DNA from: Oscillospiraceae bacterium
Lineage (GTDB): Bacteria > Bacillota > Clostridia > Oscillospirales > Acutalibacteraceae
NCBI GenBank assembly: GCA_022508845.1
Contig: JAFLUL010000010.1
Coordinates: 1 to 39,544 of the forward strand
Reading direction: 5' to 3'
DNA length: 39,544 bases
A model generated the notes under the pieces. That model was given only the letters and a program-made list of their open reading frames with translations, did not search any database and was not told the origin of the DNA. Position numbers and translations under genes: made by a program. Positions 32,651-39,236 of this stretch are shown here, one piece after another (within the stretch, counting starts at the first letter, position 1; every line of letters starts with the position of its first letter).

Positions 32651-33052
32651 TTAGATGCAAAGAGAAATAAAGCTAAAGCAAAAAGAAAAAAGGCGCAAAC
32701 CGAATGCATGGTTCAATGCAAAACAAAAAACGGCGCAGAAAAATCAAAAAGAGCTTTAGTTTAAGGAGGCTGGTACCGATGTTCTGAGAATACGCAAACG
32801 ATCCGCGGTAAAGTGATCGCAGCAGGCAGACCAAAAATAAAAAAGGAGAAAACTCCAATGACCTGAAAAAGCGCGAGGTTCAGCGTGAAAATAAAAAGAA
32901 CCGTTAAAACGAATTAAAACGCTCCCGATTGAAGAATGAATTGTTGCTATAAGAGAATAATGGTGGATAAAAATTGCAGCGTGATGCGTTAAAAAGCGTT
33001 TCGAAAATTCGTTATATATAAAAGATAAATAAAATAGGAGGTTTCCCTAAAA

Positions 33053-33073
33053 ATGAAAGAACCCGTTGATTAA
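33053..33073 (+). CDS. Six-residue leader peptide MKEPVD
   Basis: ATG 33053 is preceded by AGGAGG (33036-33041, spacing 11). It encodes M-K-E-P-V-D and ends at TAA 33071-33073, the base before the terminator stem. A tiny ORF ending at a terminator, followed by a regulator gene, is the arrangement of attenuation leaders. Translation is not proven. Confidence 0.4.
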   Translation: MKEPVD

Positions 33074-33117
33074 CGGCCGTCGGCAATCAGATTGATTTGA
33101 CCGGCGGCTGTTTTTTT
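33074..33117 (+). terminator. Rho-independent terminator before the XRE pseudogene
   Basis: CGGCCGTCGG (33074-33083) pairs with CCGGCGGCTG (33101-33110), 10 bp with two wobble pairs. An inner CAAT/ATTG helix sits in the loop, and seven T follow (33111-33117). Confidence 0.88.
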
Positions 33118-33143
33118 GTTATGAAATATACGGAGGATATGCT

Positions 33144-33355
33144 ATGGATTATTCTCAAAAATATGGGAACTGATAGGCATTCTTTGCAAAAAAGCGCGGT
33201 ATTTCTGTAAACAAACCGGGAACGATGAGCGGGGTAAAGCAATCAACCTGATAGAATTACGGAGAGGACTTACGCAAAATCCGCACGTTAAAACGCTGCA
33301 TATGATTTCTGCCGCGTTTAATATTACACTCTCGCAGTTTCTTGATTTTGAATAA
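33144..33355 (+). pseudogene. Frameshifted XRE-family (Cro/C1) HTH regulator
   Basis: GGAGG (33132-33136) and ATG 33144 start a reading frame that is lost after nine codons. Joining three frames restores a 70-residue XRE protein: MDYSQKIWELIG, then CKKRGISVNK, VKQSTLIELRRGLT and ITLSQFLDFE. The repairs needed are one extra A near 33162, one A fewer in the A6 run near 33190, and one extra C near 33252. All are one-base changes in short runs. The order of segments matches the HTH_3 fold, with NPHVKTLHMISAAF as its fourth helix. It is either a true pseudogene or affected by sequencing indels. Confidence 0.75.
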
Positions 33356-33418
33356 ATAAACAGTTTTTCTTTTTACGGCAACACGAAAATAACGTCTTTA
33401 AATAACATACAATTTTCT

Positions 33419-33447
33419 CAAAAACGCATTTAGGGTTATCGTTTTTG
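33419..33447 (+). promoter_or_regulatory. Inverted repeat upstream of the small-ORF promoter
   Basis: CAAAAACG (33419-33426) and CGTTTTTG (33440-33447) are perfect inverses around 13 nt and lie 9 bp before the -35 box. It could be an operator for the LytTR or XRE protein, or a weak terminator. Confidence 0.45.
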
Positions 33448-33456
33448 CATTTTGGC

Positions 33457-33485
33457 TTGACAAAAACCGTTTGTTGTATTATTAT
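33457..33485 (+). promoter_or_regulatory. Sigma-A promoter for the 32-residue ORF and LytTR module
   Basis: -35 TTGACA (33457-33462), a 17-nt spacer, and -10 TATTAT (33480-33485). Confidence 0.75.
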
Positions 33486-33522
33486 GTCAAACACAATAAA
33501 AAATGAAAGGATGGTGAATAAA

Positions 33523-33621
33523 ATGACAAAGGTAAGGTTTGTTTCTTACGCCCGTGAACAGAAAAATTATAATTTAAAACCGCAAAAGCGGAGGCTCGTT
33601 TTATTCGCCTTATATATATAA
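33523..33621 (+). CDS. Small basic protein, 32 residues
   Basis: ATG 33523 is preceded by AAAGGATGG (33506-33514, spacing about 8) and ends at TAA 33619-33621. The peptide starts MTKVRFVSYAREQK and ends LVLFALYI: a basic, tyrosine-rich N-terminal part and a short hydrophobic tail. It has its own consensus promoter and is followed 21 nt later by a strong terminator, so it is transcribed as a short message. No family is recognised. It could be a peptide signal, a small membrane-binding peptide, or a leader ORF controlling read-through into the LytTR gene. Confidence 0.55.
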   Translation: MTKVRFVSYAREQKNYNLKPQKRRLVLFALYI

Positions 33622-33642
33622 ACGGCAAAATAATAAAATTAC

Positions 33643-33674
33643 GGCATCTCCGGCGGCGGGAGATGCCTTTTTTT
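33643..33674 (+). terminator. Rho-independent terminator abutting the LytTR ribosome site
   Basis: GGCATCTCC (33643-33651) pairs perfectly with GGAGATGCC (33659-33667), followed by seven T (33668-33674). GGAGG of the LytTR gene begins two bases later, so LytTR expression from the upstream promoter needs read-through. Confidence 0.92.
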
Positions 33675-33686
33675 ATGGAGGAAATT

Positions 33687-34022
33687 ATGGACACAAATGA
33701 AACTATAACGCTAAAATGGAAAAATCTGCGATGGCGGGTGGCTAAATCGGACATAATTTATGCCGAGAGCTACGCTCGCCACGTTACAGTACACACCGCC
33801 GAAAGAAATTATGAGGTTGTCGGAAAGCTGAGCGACTTCTACAGAGAGCTTGAGAACAGCGGCTTTGTAAGGATTCATCAGAGCTTTATTGTTAACATAA
33901 GACATATAAAATGCTTTTCGTATGACAGCGTAACGCTCAAGGACTCAACCGTTCTGCCGGTGAGCGAAAGAAAAAAAGCCTCCGCCAGGGCGAAGGTGGA
34001 TGAACTGAATTCGCTTTTTTAA
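33687..34022 (+). CDS. Stand-alone LytTR DNA-binding regulator
   Basis: A 111-residue protein made almost entirely of a LytTR domain: ITLKWKNLRWRVAKSDIIYAES, RHVTVHTAERNYEVVGKLSDF, then GFVRIHQSFIVNIRHI and a late VLPVSERKKASARAKV. There is no receiver domain, so it is controlled by abundance or by a partner rather than by phosphorylation of its own domain. ATG 33687 has GGAGG 6 nt upstream; an in-frame start at 33663 would lie in the terminator. LytTR proteins control competence, bacteriocin and quorum genes. Stop 34022 faces a convergent lipoprotein gene 5 bp away. Confidence 0.9.
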   Translation: MDTNETITLKWKNLRWRVAKSDIIYAESYARHVTVHTAERNYEVVGKLSDFYRELENSGFVRIHQSFIVNIRHIKCFSYDSVTLKDSTVLPVSERKKASARAKVDELNSLF

Positions 34023-34027
34023 TAAGC

Positions 34028-34948
34028 TCAGCTCCAGTCAAATTCGGTAAATTCCGTTTTGCTGATAACAGTACCGTGAGCTTCAATAAGGTTTGAAACA
34101 AAGAAAAACAGATCAATATCGAGATTTATATCAACCTTGATTATCATTTTCTGAGTAAGCGATTTGATTCTGCCGGACTCCCTGTCAATAACGCAGGTTA
34201 TCTCATTTCCGGTATAATTAAAATCAAAGAGGTATTTATCGAGATCAAGCTTTGTAAGATATGAAGCAATTCCCCCGGCAACATTTTCCCTGTTAACGGG
34301 ATTCAGAATTTTGCCGAAATCGGAGGTAACAGGCCTCGGATTTATGGTATTTGCAACAGTAATAACAATTCTATCCTGAACTCCGTCGGTATAGCATACG
34401 GCGGAGTCAATTATTGATAAGTCGGTTAAATCGCAGGCATAGCTTTGGTTATAGATGGGAAATTTCTCTATTACCTCAATATCGCTGTGAGGCTGCACGG
34501 TTTGAACTGAGCTGCCGCCCTCCCCGAGAAGCTCGCTTGCAACAAGAGAGAGAATGCGATTTGCCAGCTGCAGGCCTGAATTTGCGGACGTCTCTTCAAA
34601 GGTCTGATAGTCCGTTCTCTTAAATCCGGGACATCTTATTTTTACTTCATTAACCGTTTTAGTATAAAGCTCAATAACTCCGGCCTTATCGAGAGCCACC
34701 TCGCGAAAACTGTTCACCTCGGTAAAACCGCCTGCCGCGGTGCTCTCGGGCTCATCGGAAACATCTGAAACTCTCTGCTCGTCCGAAGTTGGCTCCTCTG
34801 TAAAGAGAGCTTCGCTTGAGGTAGGCTCAGAGCTCTCCTCGGTTTCGGGATCCGGGCCTGAATGAGGCAGTGTAAAATTGCAAGAAGAAAAAACCGCGCT
34901 CAGCAGTGAAACAGCAAGTATTCCTGCAAGCAGCGGTTTTATTCTCAT
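34028..34948 (-). CDS. Lipoprotein of unknown function with acidic disordered linker
   Basis: A 306-residue lipoprotein. The signal peptide ends with the lipobox FSSC (Cys23). Residues about 30-72 are a Ser/Glu/Pro/Thr-rich disordered linker. The C-terminal domain of about 225 residues alternates beta strands and helices (DRIVITVAN, EITCVIDRESGRIKSL), which suggests a ligand-binding or assembly role outside the membrane. No family is recognised. GGAGG is 6 nt before ATG. It lies 17 bp after the radical SAM gene and is probably co-transcribed with it. Confidence 0.72.
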   Translation of the reverse strand: MRIKPLLAGILAVSLLSAVFSSCNFTLPHSGPDPETEESSEPTSSEALFTEEPTSDEQRVSDVSDEPESTAAGGFTEVNSFREVALDKAGVIELYTKTVNEVKIRCPGFKRTDYQTFEETSANSGLQLANRILSLVASELLGEGGSSVQTVQPHSDIEVIEKFPIYNQSYACDLTDLSIIDSAVCYTDGVQDRIVITVANTINPRPVTSDFGKILNPVNRENVAGGIASYLTKLDLDKYLFDFNYTGNEITCVIDRESGRIKSLTQKMIIKVDINLDIDLFFFVSNLIEAHGTVISKTEFTEFDWS

Positions 34949-34965
34949 AGTATTCCTCCAAAAGA

Positions 34966-36381
34966 TTACTGTCTTACGCCCTTTTCACCGTCACGGTAAT
35001 ACTGCGTGTGGGTAATGGGGTGTTTAGTTGTTTTCCATATCTCATCGGCAACCCCGGCCCACTGAAGGGCAAAATCATCGCAGCGGCCGCAGAGGGTGTC
35101 AACATCCTCTTCGATTATAAGGTTTGTGGATTTCGCACCGGTGGTGTGAATTATCTCTCTGAGCTTATCGGGATTTTCAAGCATCGGACAGGGACGCAGA
35201 TGATTATCGTTAAAGGGCTGACCCTTATGATACGCCATAAACAGCGGATTTTGAAGAGCCTCTAAAAGAGTGTGGGTGCGGATATTTGCATCGGAATAAT
35301 GAATAAATACGCAAGGCTCCATATCGCCGGCAGAATTAACGTGGAAATAATTTCTGCCGCCTGCTATGCACCCGCCCACATACTCGCCGTCATCCTGAAA
35401 ATCAATAACCATCATCGGCTTGCCTGTTGCAGAATTGCGCATTTTGTGAATCCAGAAATACATAGTCTTTCTCTGTGCGGGAGTTGGTATAAGCTCCTTA
35501 TCGGCGGTGTGGCCAACGGGCATATAATTGAAATACCACGCAAACTTAACTCCGCAGCTTATCATTTTATCAACAAATTCATCGGATATAACCTTATCGA
35601 GATTCTGCCTGGTGTAACACACCGAAATTCCGAAAAGACACTTATGTTTTTTTAGTATCTCCATAGCGCGCATGGTGTCTTTATAAGCGCCCTCGCCCCT
35701 ACGAAAATCATTGCTCTCCTCGCTCCCCTCGATGCTGAGGGCAAAGGCAAGATTGCTCACTCGCTTTGTTTCCTCGCAAAAAGCGTCGTCTATAAGAGTT
35801 CCGTTGGTATAGGCCATAAAAGCGCAGTCGGGATTATTCTCACACAGCTTTATTATATCGTCTTTTCTGATAAGCGGCTCGCCGCCCGTCATCATGTAAA
35901 AGTGTGTTCCAAGCTCCCTGCCCTGAGAGATTATGCTCTGCATTTCATCATACGTCAAACTCTGAAGGTGGCCGTATTCGGCAGCCCAGCAGCCCTTGCA
36001 CCTGAGGTTACAAGCGCTTGTTGGGTCAAAAAGAATTTGCCAGGGAATGTTGCAGCCGTATTTTTCGCGGTTGGCTCTGACTTCTTTTGTGCCAAAATAA
36101 CCCGCCTCAATGCCGAGAGATATGAGCATATGTTTAAGTATGCCCCTGTCGATATCCGTTAACATTCCTTTGGCAAGGATGGTGTAAATATTATTCGGGT
36201 CAGCTGCTCCGTCTCTGAGCTTTTTGAAGTTTTCCGCCGGAAACAGATTATCGCCGATGAGTTTTTCGGCGTGCTCTATAATTTTAACAAGATTCTTTTC
36301 AGGATCTTTATCAATGTATTTGAAAATTCCGTCAAGCGTTACCGCCGCAAAAGACGTTACCGCTTTCTTTTTTACAGACAT
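34966..36381 (-). CDS. Radical SAM protein with SPASM-like C terminus
   Basis: A 471-residue protein. An N-terminal helical region of about 115 residues precedes the radical SAM cluster motif C124-x3-C128-x2-C131 (SACNLRCKGCW). MMTGGEPLI is the SAM-binding GGE motif. C-terminal cysteines in GGCIAGG, MEPCVF, LRPCPM and TLCGRC look like auxiliary-cluster (SPASM-like) ligands. Such enzymes modify peptides or act as maturases. No precursor peptide is seen beside it, and the neighbour is a lipoprotein. GGAGGAG precedes ATG 36381. Confidence 0.9.
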   Translation of the reverse strand: MSVKKKAVTSFAAVTLDGIFKYIDKDPEKNLVKIIEHAEKLIGDNLFPAENFKKLRDGAADPNNIYTILAKGMLTDIDRGILKHMLISLGIEAGYFGTKEVRANREKYGCNIPWQILFDPTSACNLRCKGCWAAEYGHLQSLTYDEMQSIISQGRELGTHFYMMTGGEPLIRKDDIIKLCENNPDCAFMAYTNGTLIDDAFCEETKRVSNLAFALSIEGSEESNDFRRGEGAYKDTMRAMEILKKHKCLFGISVCYTRQNLDKVISDEFVDKMISCGVKFAWYFNYMPVGHTADKELIPTPAQRKTMYFWIHKMRNSATGKPMMVIDFQDDGEYVGGCIAGGRNYFHVNSAGDMEPCVFIHYSDANIRTHTLLEALQNPLFMAYHKGQPFNDNHLRPCPMLENPDKLREIIHTTGAKSTNLIIEEDVDTLCGRCDDFALQWAGVADEIWKTTKHPITHTQYYRDGEKGVRQ

Positions 36382-36420
36382 ATCTCCTCCGATAAAATTG
36401 GCATAGATTTTTTCATTTTA

Positions 36421-36449
36421 ATTTTAACACATAATTCTTCCTTTGTCTA
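36421..36449 (-). promoter_or_regulatory. Sigma-A promoter for the radical SAM operon
   Basis: On the minus strand: -35 TAGACA (36449-36444), a 17-nt spacer, and -10 TAAAAT (36426-36421) preceded by TGT (extended -10). Confidence 0.68.
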
Positions 36450-36504
36450 CTTTGAATTTTATCACGGAAAAAGACTTTTTATTCCTTAATTGTAAAAATT
36501 GGGC

Positions 36505-36533
36505 TTGTTTATGTAATTTTTATATGTTAGTAT
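36505..36533 (+). promoter_or_regulatory. Sigma-A promoter for the GDPD-like/YhhN operon
   Basis: -35 TTGTTT (36505-36510), a 17-nt spacer, and -10 TAGTAT (36528-36533) preceded by TGT (extended -10). Confidence 0.62.
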
Positions 36534-36563
36534 ATCTATGAGTATGCGATAGGAGACAAAACT

Positions 36564-37763
36564 TTGAAAAAATTAAAGCTTTTTTTTATAGTGACAATAA
36601 TCGCGGTTCTGACGTGCGCCTTTGCCGTGTCCTGCTTTGCGGCGTCTTTTAGCGACTCTGACGGCGGGATAATAGGAATTGCAAACAGGGGACTTTGGAC
36701 AGAATATCCAGAAAATTCGCTTGAGGGGATCCTTGCCGCGGCAGATACCGGCATAGGATATGTTTTGGCGGATGTAAGCGAAACTGCCGACGGCGTTCCG
36801 GTTCTTATGGAAAAAAAATCGGCAAAGAGGATGCTGGGAACCGAAAAAGAAAACGTTTCCGTATATTCATATTCCGAGCTTGCCGCCCTGCCGCTCAAAA
36901 ACCGCGTTGGCGGAAAGGGAAATGAAACAACCGAATATCATATCTCAACGCTGGAAAATGCTTTAAATGCCTTATCCGGATTTAAACTTGTTTTAAAATT
37001 TGACTGCTCGCTGACGGATAAAATAGTTTCCGCAGTTGACGAACCGGACAATATTATTCTTTATATCACGGGAAAAACGAAGGAAGTTCTCTCAAAGGCG
37101 TCCGAATACGGCGAAAACTTCAATATTATTGCCGAAAAACAGAGCAATATTATTTTTTCGGTAATGTCATTTATAGATAGTATGAGCGAAGCGGGAGCAA
37201 AGGGCGCGGTCCTTAAAACATCAAACAGATACGGAGTTATTTTTTATAATTCAACTCTAAATAAATGCCAATATCTCAGAGCCGTTTCGGACACGGGAAG
37301 CCCTGAAACAGCCGGCTACAGAGAAGATACCGTTAAATGGTGGGATGACCTCATTTCCCGCGGATATTCCGCCGTTATAACTAACGACCCCGAGGCTTTT
37401 GTCCGCTATATTGATGATAACAACACCGCAAGAGAGAGGCTCTCATATCTTTACGGCGAGGTTCAGAAAATGAATATTCCGGACTTCGGCTCATCAATGC
37501 TTAGCGATTATAAAAAGGCATATAACGACAGTATGACTAAGGCCTCTCAGCTATTAGAAGATAATTCAAGCTCTCTCGGTGATATGCTTGACTGCTACGC
37601 GTCCCTTAGCAAGGCGGTTAAAGACATACAGATGAATTTTGAAGAAATAGAAAACGGAACCGCCGGGGTTACGGTCACAATTCCGAGAATAGTTATTTGC
37701 GTTATTGCCGCCGCGGTCGTTATAATAGTTCAGATATACTTTTATAAAAGGAGAAAAAGCTGA
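36564..37763 (+). CDS. Membrane-anchored GDPD-like protein, probably catalytically inactive
   Basis: A 399-residue protein with an N-terminal signal/TM (residues 5-27), an extracytoplasmic domain and a C-terminal TM (about 372-393) followed by KRRKS. The domain starts like glycerophosphodiester phosphodiesterases (HRG, PENT, E-x-D, DG-V-V-HD). Here Asn41 replaces the first catalytic His (NRG), Leu68 replaces Glu of E-x-D, and Met-Glu (82-83) replaces the His-Asp pair. The fold seems kept and the chemistry lost, so binding or scaffolding is more likely. The start is TTG 36564, placed by AGGAGA. Its stop overlaps the next start by 1 bp. Confidence 0.75.
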   Translation: MKKLKLFFIVTIIAVLTCAFAVSCFAASFSDSDGGIIGIANRGLWTEYPENSLEGILAAADTGIGYVLADVSETADGVPVLMEKKSAKRMLGTEKENVSVYSYSELAALPLKNRVGGKGNETTEYHISTLENALNALSGFKLVLKFDCSLTDKIVSAVDEPDNIILYITGKTKEVLSKASEYGENFNIIAEKQSNIIFSVMSFIDSMSEAGAKGAVLKTSNRYGVIFYNSTLNKCQYLRAVSDTGSPETAGYREDTVKWWDDLISRGYSAVITNDPEAFVRYIDDNNTARERLSYLYGEVQKMNIPDFGSSMLSDYKKAYNDSMTKASQLLEDNSSSLGDMLDCYASLSKAVKDIQMNFEEIENGTAGVTVTIPRIVICVIAAAVVIIVQIYFYKRRKS

Positions 37764-38485
37764 TGCTGTGGATAATTCTTTTTATTATCGTTTTTATAGC
37801 AGTAAACGTTATTGATCCGTTTTTTGTTAAAGAGCAGATGAACGGAGCAAGCGTTAAATCGCTGGCGCTTAAAATGGCAGGAGCAACCGGCTATCTCATA
37901 ACCGGGCTTCTCGCTATGAAAATAGGAGAAAACTTTTCAAAATTTTCGTGGCTGCTCTTTACCGCTCTTGTGCTTTGCTGGATAGGCGATCTGTTTCTGC
38001 ATCTCTGGCAGTCAAAAATTTTTCCCGTTATAGGCTTTTTGGGATTTTTATCGGGGCATTTTGTGTTTATTGCCGCCTTCCTCACAAAAATAAAAGAAAT
38101 CAGCCCCGAGCGAAGCTTTTTCTCTGTTCCCGAGGTTATTGCCGTTTTGCTTTTTTGCGTGTTCTTTCTTGTTTTCTCGGCAAAAATCGGAACGAATATC
38201 AAGGGGATCATTGCCGTTCCGCTGCTTATTTACGCCGCAGTTATAACAACAATGCTCTGCAAGGCATCGGTTATGGGAATACACGCCTTATTGGGAGCAT
38301 CGTCCGGAATATTCGCCGCAATTATAGCTATTTTGGGCGCACTGCTGTTTGTTGCATCCGACTTTTCAATTGCAATACTCATGTTCAACGAGAAATATAA
38401 AAAGAACTATCCCCTTAAGATGTTTAATATGACAACATATTTTCTCGCCGTGCTGCTGCTGAGCGCACTTCCGGCGGTGATATAA
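37763..38485 (+). CDS. YhhN/TMEM86-like protein, putative lysoplasmalogenase
   Basis: A 240-residue protein with about eight TM segments. The YhhN family signature residues are present in LCWIGDLFLHL (Asp in the third segment) and FVASDFSIAIL (Asp in a late segment). Characterised relatives cleave the vinyl-ether bond of lysoplasmalogens to an aldehyde and a glycerophospho-base. Clostridia often contain plasmalogens, so the activity makes sense here. It is coupled to the GDPD-like gene, whose family acts on the glycerophosphodiester product. That functional link is inferred. Confidence 0.82.
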   Translation: MLWIILFIIVFIAVNVIDPFFVKEQMNGASVKSLALKMAGATGYLITGLLAMKIGENFSKFSWLLFTALVLCWIGDLFLHLWQSKIFPVIGFLGFLSGHFVFIAAFLTKIKEISPERSFFSVPEVIAVLLFCVFFLVFSAKIGTNIKGIIAVPLLIYAAVITTMLCKASVMGIHALLGASSGIFAAIIAILGALLFVASDFSIAILMFNEKYKKNYPLKMFNMTTYFLAVLLLSALPAVI

Positions 38486-38510
38486 ACACAATAATTAGAA
38501 GGATATATCA

Positions 38511-39170
38511 ATGAATGCTGTTTTATGAAGCTTTTGACCGCTTTTTCGGCGTTTCTTATGCTGTTTTTAAGTCCGAGGCAATATCAGACAGCCCCTTGTT
38601 TCAAAAAAATGCCCTGCCTATTACGGCCATCCTGCCACAGCAAATTACATCGGAGAAATTGAGGGCCTTGATCACCCCTATCTCGTCCCCGAGGGAACAA
38701 ACGGAATGCACGGCAATTCCTACAATACGGGCGCATATCCCTATTCGGGTCCTCTCGGCATTGATCCGGTTATAAGATCACGCTCCATAAACGTATTCGG
38801 CGGGCTTGTGACAACGCTGATGTTTGATTCACAGGGCAGAATTATGTGCATAAGCGGAAATGTTGTGGGCTTCAGACTGCTTCTGCCTAACGCCGATTCG
38901 TTGGAGACACTTGCCGAAACAAGGCTTCCGAAAAGAGCCTCCTCAATTGAGTTTTTTTAACTCTCGATTTTGATAAAATATCAAGCGATACCTCCGGCGG
39001 AGCCTACTGCCACCTTCTTGAAGGGAAAAGACCTATCATCGGAAATTCGGACAATATTATTCAGATATATTCATTGAAGAATCCTCCGAGTAGTTTACAA
39101 CAGAGAAACGGGTGAAGCTATTGTCACCCAGCCTGTTTTTGAATCGGGACACAAAGTGAGATCAGAATAA
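38511..39170 (+). pseudogene. Multiply frameshifted gene remnant, unrecognised family
   Basis: AGAAGGATAT and ATG 38511 start a frame that stops after five codons. Good coding sequence then continues in different frames: about 38622-38960 (with GHPATANYIGEIEGLDH and GNSYNTGAYPYSGPLG), about 38960-39090 (LTLDFDKISSDTSGG), then about 39090-39170 (VVYNRETGEAIVTQPVF), ending at TAA 39168-39170. At least three one-base shifts are needed. The order suggests an original protein of about 215 residues. The 5' frame is ambiguous. No known family is recognised. It lies 25 bp after the YhhN gene and ends just before a terminator. Confidence 0.65.
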
Positions 39171-39178
39171 AAAGCAAC

Positions 39179-39225
39179 TATACAGAAAAAACGCCTCGTT
39201 TTTTACGGGGCGTTTTTTCTGTATA
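39179..39225. terminator. Bidirectional Rho-independent terminator
   Basis: The arms 39179-39198 and 39206-39225 pair over 20 bp with one wobble pair. The A6 and T6 runs lie inside the stem, giving a U tract in both directions. It separates the pseudogene from peptidase T. Confidence 0.92.
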
Positions 39226-39236
39226 CAAGTTCGAAT

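Larger units (their letters stand above)
32657..33117 (+). ncRNA. Putative long structured non-coding RNA or leader (about 460 nt)
   Basis: It is bounded by the strong promoter at 32622-32650 and a terminator at 33074-33117. Complementary arms suggest a folded RNA: CTAAAGC 32673-32679 with GCTTTAG 32753-32759; TGCAT 32705-32709 with ATGCA 32716-32720; CGATC 32799-32803 with GATCG 32815-32819; GGAG 32845-32848 with CTCC 32853-32856; GGTTC 32877-32881 with GAACC 32898-32902. A long-range helix joins 32908-32915 to 33006-33013 (8 bp) and 32917-32922 to 32996-33001 (6 bp). Two minimal ORFs with good ribosome sites, ATG TTC TGA (32779-32787) and ATG ACC TGA (32858-32866), lie inside. I recognise no known RNA family; it is not tmRNA, RNase P, SRP or 6S by their conserved segments. 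Confidence 0.5.

Noticed and set aside
32657-33117. tmRNA, RNase P RNA, SRP RNA or 6S RNA
   Set aside because: I looked for the conserved tmRNA ends and tag frame, the RNase P core, the SRP GNAR tetraloop domain and the 6S bubble. I did not find them.
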